Shown here: positions 58,976 through 64,000 of the stretch, in pieces
Layout of the letters: the number at the start of each line of letters is the position of its first letter
Position numbering within the stretch: the stretch's first letter is position 1
From: Malaya genurostris
Lineage: Eukaryota; Arthropoda; Insecta; Diptera; Culicidae
Assembly: GCF_030247185.1 (NCBI RefSeq)
Contig: NC_080572.1
Location: forward strand, 10,681,007-10,745,006
Direction of reading: 5' to 3'
DNA: 64,000 nt
The notes under the pieces: model-generated
Database searches by the model: none
The model's input: the letters and a program-made list of their open reading frames with translations, nothing else
Told to the model about the DNA's origin: nothing
Translations under genes and position numbers: made by a program

Positions 58976-61378
58976 TGAGCTTGAGCGACCACCCCTGGTT
59001 GCTACTCCGTTATTGATCGGGATTAGCTGAAATTGAACAGGGAGTTTCTAGATGATCCGACCTGGGACTGGTAAATCATCCTTCAATGTACATATTTTGG
59101 TAATCCCAGAATTCATTGATCAGTACCGGCGCCGGCGTTGTACATTTTCAATCCTTAAACTCCACGTCAATTGATAGGGCAGCCAAACAACAGATGCGTT
59201 TTCTAGAATTGGACGGACGAGTGAACAGCATAATGCTTTTAGGTAGTACGGGTCAGTGAAATTCTTTGCAATTTTCGATATGAAACCCAATTGTCGATTA
59301 GCTTTTGCGATCACGGCCGTGCGGTGGTGATTGAAAGTGAGTTTTTGATCAAGCAATATACCTAGATCACTGATCAGGTCAGCTCTTTGGAGGATCGCTC
59401 CATTAATATTATACTCAAATATAATTGGCTTCTTGATACGGTGAAACGACACAACTATACATTTCGAAACACTAACAGTTAGCTTATTCCGATGACACCA
59501 ATCGACGAAGAGGTCCAAAGTAGACTGAAGACGGATGCAATCTTCGGTGGTACGAACGACGAAATACAGTTTTAAATCATCGGCATATGCAATCCTACAA
59601 CCAGGCTTGAAGTCGTAGCATCACATCGTTGAAATACAGGATGAATAACAATGGGTCTAGGTTGCTACCTTGTGGCACACCAAATGAGTTTGTGAAATTC
59701 GAAGACGTTGTCGAGTCGAGTTTAACACGGAGGGTTCTTTCCGTCAAGTAAGATTGCAGCCAATTGGTAAATCGTCCAGATACCCCAAGCTTGAATAGCT
59801 TGGCTATGAGAATGTCGATGTTGATCGAATCAAAAGCTGTTTTCAGATCAGTATATATAGTGTCGATCTGGAATCCGAGTTCCAAATTTTCAAAACAAGT
59901 AGAGATGAAACTTAAAAGATTCGTTGTCACTGAACGCTTGGGCTTCAATCCATGCTGATCTTTCGAAATATTGCATTTAATCGCTTCGAGGAGTATACCA
60001 CTTACACCAATTTCAAAAATTTTTGAAGCAGCGGATAAGCTAGTAATTTCTCTGTAGTTTGCCACATTACGCTTATCTCCTTTTTTGTAAACGGAGACCA
60101 TTACCGATTGCTTCCAAATAGCGGGAAAACGTGAATTAATTAGTGATTGGTTGTATATAATGCTAAGCGGTTCAGCCAAATTAGTAATAGTGCGACAAAA
60201 AACAACTGAGGGGATACCGTCAGGTCCAGACAAGAAAGAGCTTTTTAATTTCTTAGTAGCACTCGTTACCATTTCAGGTGTAATAATAAAAACGTCAAAA
60301 TCAATCAAATTTCCAGGAACATCCAAAACGGCCAATTCCATTTCAGAACTGGTAACGGGAGTTGCATTAAACACTGATGAGAAATGGGACGCAAACAATT
60401 CGCATCTTTCACTACTTGTCGACGATACGCAATCATTTAAATAAACATTTGCTGGAACAGTTGAGGTATTCCTCTTCGAGTTAACATAACTCCAGGACTT
60501 TTCAGGGTTTCGTTTTAGATCAGTTTGCACTCGTAAAACATATGATTTATACAATGATGAATTCAGTCTGCGGTATATATTACAGAACTGATTGTTCTCA
60601 GGAGAACGGTGTTTCCGAAGTCGTCGCTGTGCTGCCTTCCGTTTTCGTTTCAGCTTACGTAAAAGAGTGGTACTCCAAACAGGAGAAACACTAGGGAGAC
60701 GGAATGGTACGTTTGCATTCAACCAATTGTTCAATACGGAGCAAAACGAGTCCGCCATTTCATCGGAATTCTTATCCGTGAAAAATACTTTCCAATCAAT
60801 ATCAGTTAGAGCAATGGAGAGTGCGTCGAAGTCGATCTTATTAAAATCTAAAGGCAACTCGGTGAATCCATTGCTAGGAAGTGATGTCTCCGCTGCATCA
60901 CGTATGCCAACAGGAAAAGAAATTTCGAGTGGAGGATGGTGAAAATCAATCGGTAAGAGAGGCGATACGCAAAGGACAGTATCAACAGCTAGATCCGTAG
61001 AACAGAAAATCAAATCAAGAATACGCTCCAAATGATTACGTATGAGATTCGTCTGACGTAGATTGAAAAAATCCATGCTGTCTATCAGCAACGATCCAAC
61101 CGTTGTCAAAGCTACCGAATCACCAGGTCGTACTCCATCGTTACTCAAATTCCAGGATAATCCAGGTTGGTTATAATCACCACAGACCAGCATATAGTCC
61201 GTATCGGATGCAGTCTCAAACATCTCTCGGACCGATTCACGCAACATCTTTACTTTTATCTGGAGGAATGTAAATAGCACATAGTAGCACTCGTTTGCAC
61301 CCAACAAGCAACGAAACAACAATATCCTATATTGAAGTCCCGGGATGTCTTGATTCACAGCTCTTATTTGAGGAAACT
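58976..61378 (-). mobile_element. CR1-clade (Q-like) LINE, 5'-truncated
   Basis: Carries the second half of the endonuclease and the whole reverse transcriptase on the minus strand. The 5' end stops near 61378 inside the endonuclease. It is the same family as 31040-32250 but much longer. The 3' end is near the short tandem repeat at 58905-58975. Confidence 0.85.
59120..61378 (-). pseudogene. CR1/Q-like ORF2, endonuclease and reverse transcriptase
   Basis: Endonuclease: AIYIPPDKSKD in one frame, then LVCGDYNQPGLSWN after a frameshift near 61255. RT: KKGDKRNVANYREITSLS, DQHGLKPKRSVTTNLL, YTDLKTAFDSINIDILIAKL, FGVPQGSNLDPLLFILYFND, then a one-base slip near 59610 before IAYADDLKLYFVV with the catalytic YADD. 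It continues as LFVDWCHRNKLTVSVSKC and LKALCCSLVRPILENASVVW to a stop at 59120. Words such as VANYRGITSLSA and SVTTNL are typical of CR1-clade Q elements of mosquitoes. Two frameshifts and a truncated C-terminus make it inactive, though long parts stay open. Confidence 0.85.
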
Positions 61379-61430
61379 AAAGAAAAATTTGCAATACTAT
61401 CGCGTAAAGAATAAAAACTTCCCTATTTTT

Positions 61431-62570
61431 GCCTTTCTCTATCGAAAGGTATTAGAATTGCTGGAAAACCGACTTTCAAACGGAGTCTCGGAGACCCATA
61501 GTGTTATATACCATTCGACTCAGTTCGACGAGATCGGAAAATGTCTGTGTGTGTATGTGTGTGCACTTTTCGAAGATATTTTTACCGCTCAATTTTCTCA
61601 AAGACGGCTGAACCAATTTTAACAAACTTAGGCTCGTTTGAAAGCTACTATCGGACCATTGATCAAGTTCGAATACCAAATAGCTGTGACTTTTGGTTCC
61701 GGAGATATAATGGTATAAGTTCCTAGTGCCCAAAGTTTAAGCACCTCGAAAAAAACCCTCATGCAAAATTTGAGCTGAATCGGACATAGGGAAGGGGTGC
61801 TGCCCAGCGGTTACAGTTTGAAAATTTTTGATCTTGAAAAAGCACCATAGGGGTGAGTACATGAAAATTTCCGAAATCGAACATTTTTTTTATGCCAAAA
61901 ATCTTAAAATTGCACGAAACGTCGAGATTTAGTGTTATCTCAAAAAAAATTTTTTTTTTAAATCGACTTTCTGGGACCTTTTATATTTTTTGATATAGTC
62001 CCAAAAAATCGAATTTTTCAAAAAAAAACTTTTCGAGTTGACACTAAATCTCGACGTTTCATGCAATTCGAAGACTTTTGGGATCAATTTTTTTTCTATT
62101 TCAAAAATTTCATGTGATTTTCCAAGATATATGAAAATTCCACTAAGTGGACTAAGAAGGGGTTTTTTTAGATTATCATCACTCTTCTCATAGAAATAGG
62201 CAACGCAAATGTCAGGCACTAGGTTGGAAAACTGACTCTGACTGACACTGAGGCATGCTTTTGTGAACTACTCGAATCAATCTGAATCAATTGGTGTCAA
62301 AATTAGTATCCAAATTTTTTTTTTTTTTTCAATTACAGAGGCTTTAACATCTTAGGTCATTCGCCTCTTCGAACCAGAAAATCTTTCTGACCCTATGTGC
62401 GGGGTTGGGAATCGAACCCTGGCGGGCTGCGTGAAAGGCATCGACTACCCCATCACGCTATACCCTTTCCTCCGAAATTATTTAATAAAAGTATTAAATA
62501 TATTTTCATGAGACTGTTATGAAAGAAGAGAAAGCCAATATCACACCACTAGGTGGATTAAGAAGGGTTT
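61431..62570 (+). repeat. Family R interspersed repeat, most complete copy
   Basis: Head GCCTTTCTCTATCGAAAGG, then ATACCATTCGACTCAGTTCG, GTGTGTGTATGTGTGTG, one unit (GACGGCTGAACCAATTTT to TTCCGGAGATATAATGG), CATAGGGGTGAGTACATG, and a snapback at about 61900-62080 with CGAGATTTAGTGTTAT facing TTGACACTAAATCTCGACG. The right end is CACCACTAGGTGGATTAAG. A SINE has inserted at 62330-62470. No coding sequence; class unknown. Confidence 0.85.
62330..62470 (-). mobile_element. tRNA-derived SINE (Feilai-like), copy 3
   Basis: On the minus strand GGGTATAGCGTGATGGG, B box GGTTCGATTCC, GAAGAGGCGAATGACC, and a tail of about 15 A. Imperfect flanking repeats TCCAAATT and TCCGAAATT. Closer to copy 2 than to copy 1 in its 3' half. 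Confidence 0.82.
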
Positions 62571-62817
62571 CATAAATGAAATTACGTGATACAAAATAAA
62601 CGAGTGAATAGGATTTAGACAAAATAGTTGATTCATTGCATTGACTTAATCTAAACAGTTTTTATAAAATCATTTTAAATCACCAAATAAAGGTCAAAAG
62701 ATTTCACGCGAGTCTTGATTCTTTATTATTTCCTTTTTATTATTTCCGCTTTATATTTATTATTATTATCAAGTATTTTTTACTATGTATTAAATTTACC
62801 GATACACAGAAGTATTA

Positions 62818-62955
62818 TTTTATGCGAGATTTTATCGCATAAAAAAAACCGCACAACTCTGAAAATTCGCATAAAAAACCCGCATAGCTCTGAAAGTTTG
62901 CATAAAAAAGTCTAATAAATAATCGCGTAAAAAAACCGCATAAAAAAGACCTTAG
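62818..62955. repeat. Degenerate tandem repeat of CGCATAAAAAA units
   Basis: Four or five variants of CGCATAAAAAACCGCATA with CTCTGAAA spacers, for example at 62837, 62870 and 62928. Confidence 0.8.
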
Positions 62956-63349
62956 TGTATATGTTATCTCTGTTATTAAATCTGTAATATTAACGGATTT
63001 GCGCAAAACTTGATTTTAATCATTCAATTTATAATCCTGAAAGACAATCAATAACATGGAAGAAAAAAACATTCCAAATAAAACTTTTCATCGAAGCTAG
63101 ACGAAAATTGATAGGTTTAATGAAGAGATAATTTAGTAAAATAGAGTAATCAGAAGTGAAGCGTTTAAAATATCTGATAACTGAAAGGCAAAAGAAACTC
63201 CTGCCATTGTCGCCTTTTACAACATGGAAGCAGGAAGTACACAGTGGATCAATTCTTGGTTCATATTTTTTTCGATGGATCTAGGCTGGTGCTGTACGGA
63301 GAGAGCTAATAGGTGCTATCAATTTCCTAGTGGACCCCAGCCTCTATTG
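62956..63349. other. AT-rich stretch
   Basis: Nothing recognised. Confidence 0.3.
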
Positions 63350-63790
63350 TAAACTTATTTGCAATGTGTAATAATCTCTATTCTGAATACTTAGGAATGT
63401 TCTTTTCTTGGAGGAACAACAACTTGACCAAATTTGTACTATATAAAGCTTGGTTGGTCTGAATATTTGTTAATAAATCAAAAATTTGTTCTTAAGATGA
63501 AGCTTAGAATTTCTGTTTATAACAGACTGTAAATACTCAACATATTTTCCTTTTTTGTTGTATTACTTTCATGGGAAAAATGTTTGAAACTGAGATTTTT
63601 ATCATACGTTAAACCTGAATATTTTAATAGGATAGACCATGTCATTTCCAAGTCATTCAATTTGATAACATTATGATTGTTTGGGTTAAGAAAAGAGACT
63701 GCGTTCGACAAAAACAATCATCACAAAGGATCTCCAAGTTAAGTAGATTGAGATTAAACGGACCTTTTTTGACTTGGCTTCGATAATATC
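63350..63790 (-). mobile_element. Juan ORF2 fragment, decayed
   Basis: On the minus strand: FLNPNNHNVIKLNDLEMTWS, GLTYDKNLSFK, then in another frame INRNSKLHLK and IWSSCCSSKKRTF. This is collinear with residues after the RT core of the Juan at 49975-52628 (LKPNNNHILKLNGLELTWS and IWSSCCSTRKKTL). Frameshifts and a stop make it dead. Confidence 0.8.
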
Positions 63791-64000
63791 TAATTCATCA
63801 TCAAATGATAGTGAAAATAGGAGATTGTACAACAGGGTCGCTTTTACAGAAGGGCAGTGGAGCACGTGGCCCCGGGACCACGGTCTTAGGGGCCCTTGAT
63901 TAGACCCGCCCAGCGAAAAAAGATCATTTAGTTAGTAAGGATCACGAAATAAATCTTGCCCCCTGGCGTATACGTAAAAGTGGAGCTGCTGTACAATCCC
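63791..64000. other. Window edge, unassigned
   Basis: A GC-richer piece (GTGGCCCCGGGACCACGG, about 63869) may be the start of another repeat, cut by the window edge. Confidence 0.3.

Overview
The window looks like insect nuclear DNA, most likely from a culicine (Aedes-like) mosquito. The reasons are short 60-70 nt introns, a host RNA-binding gene with insect-style splicing, a Juan-type jockey retrotransposon, tRNA-derived SINEs resembling mosquito Feilai, Q-like CR1 elements, several mariners, and a high load of AT-rich nested repeats. No bacterial-type operons, CRISPR arrays or prophage are visible. The family names come from recognising sequence, not from a search.

Host genes are sparse. 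The clear one is a three-exon Rbm45 orthologue (3415-4817, +; 412 aa, four RRM-like domains). A tRNA-Asp(GTC) gene lies at 5873-5944 (-), next to a 3' half of tRNA-Gly(GCC). A second, unrecognised protein gene is suggested on the minus strand at 15899-15338: three exons in compatible phases, two good branch sites, a cysteine-rich C-terminus and a poly(A) signal. A decayed histone H3-like copy with TATA box, CCAAT box and a remnant 3' stem-loop is proposed at 7379-7843 (-).

The rest is mostly transposons in layers. Region 1-970 is a mariner with an internal deletion. Region 8-14 kb holds RTE-like 3' ends, a DDE_Tnp_4 transposase split by an insertion, a mariner deletion derivative and a long TA array. 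Region 17-31 kb holds palindromic repeats, a decayed Juan copy, a mariner fragment, a decayed LINE with EN and RT pieces, a Harbinger-like element, a Tc1/mariner relative and a CR1 fragment. Region 33.3-40.7 kb is a nest in which one interspersed repeat (family R) is split by a TIR element (33496-35530, 3-bp duplication, itself carrying a mariner) and by a composite block (about 35673-40597). That block carries a Transib/RAG1-like transposase and a hAT-type element with a perfect 8-bp duplication, which in turn carries a SINE. Region 43.5-53 kb is a MITE with a SINE inside, then a long inverted repeat whose right arm was hit by a nearly intact full-length Juan element (48202-52879, target duplication of about 15 bp). 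Region 55-63.8 kb has a near-perfect 131-147 bp snapback, a LINE ORF1 fragment, a CR1/Q-like element, a full family-R repeat with another SINE, and a Juan fragment.

The main interest is the order of insertions, the RAG1-like transposase relic, the young Juan copy and the possible cysteine-rich gene.
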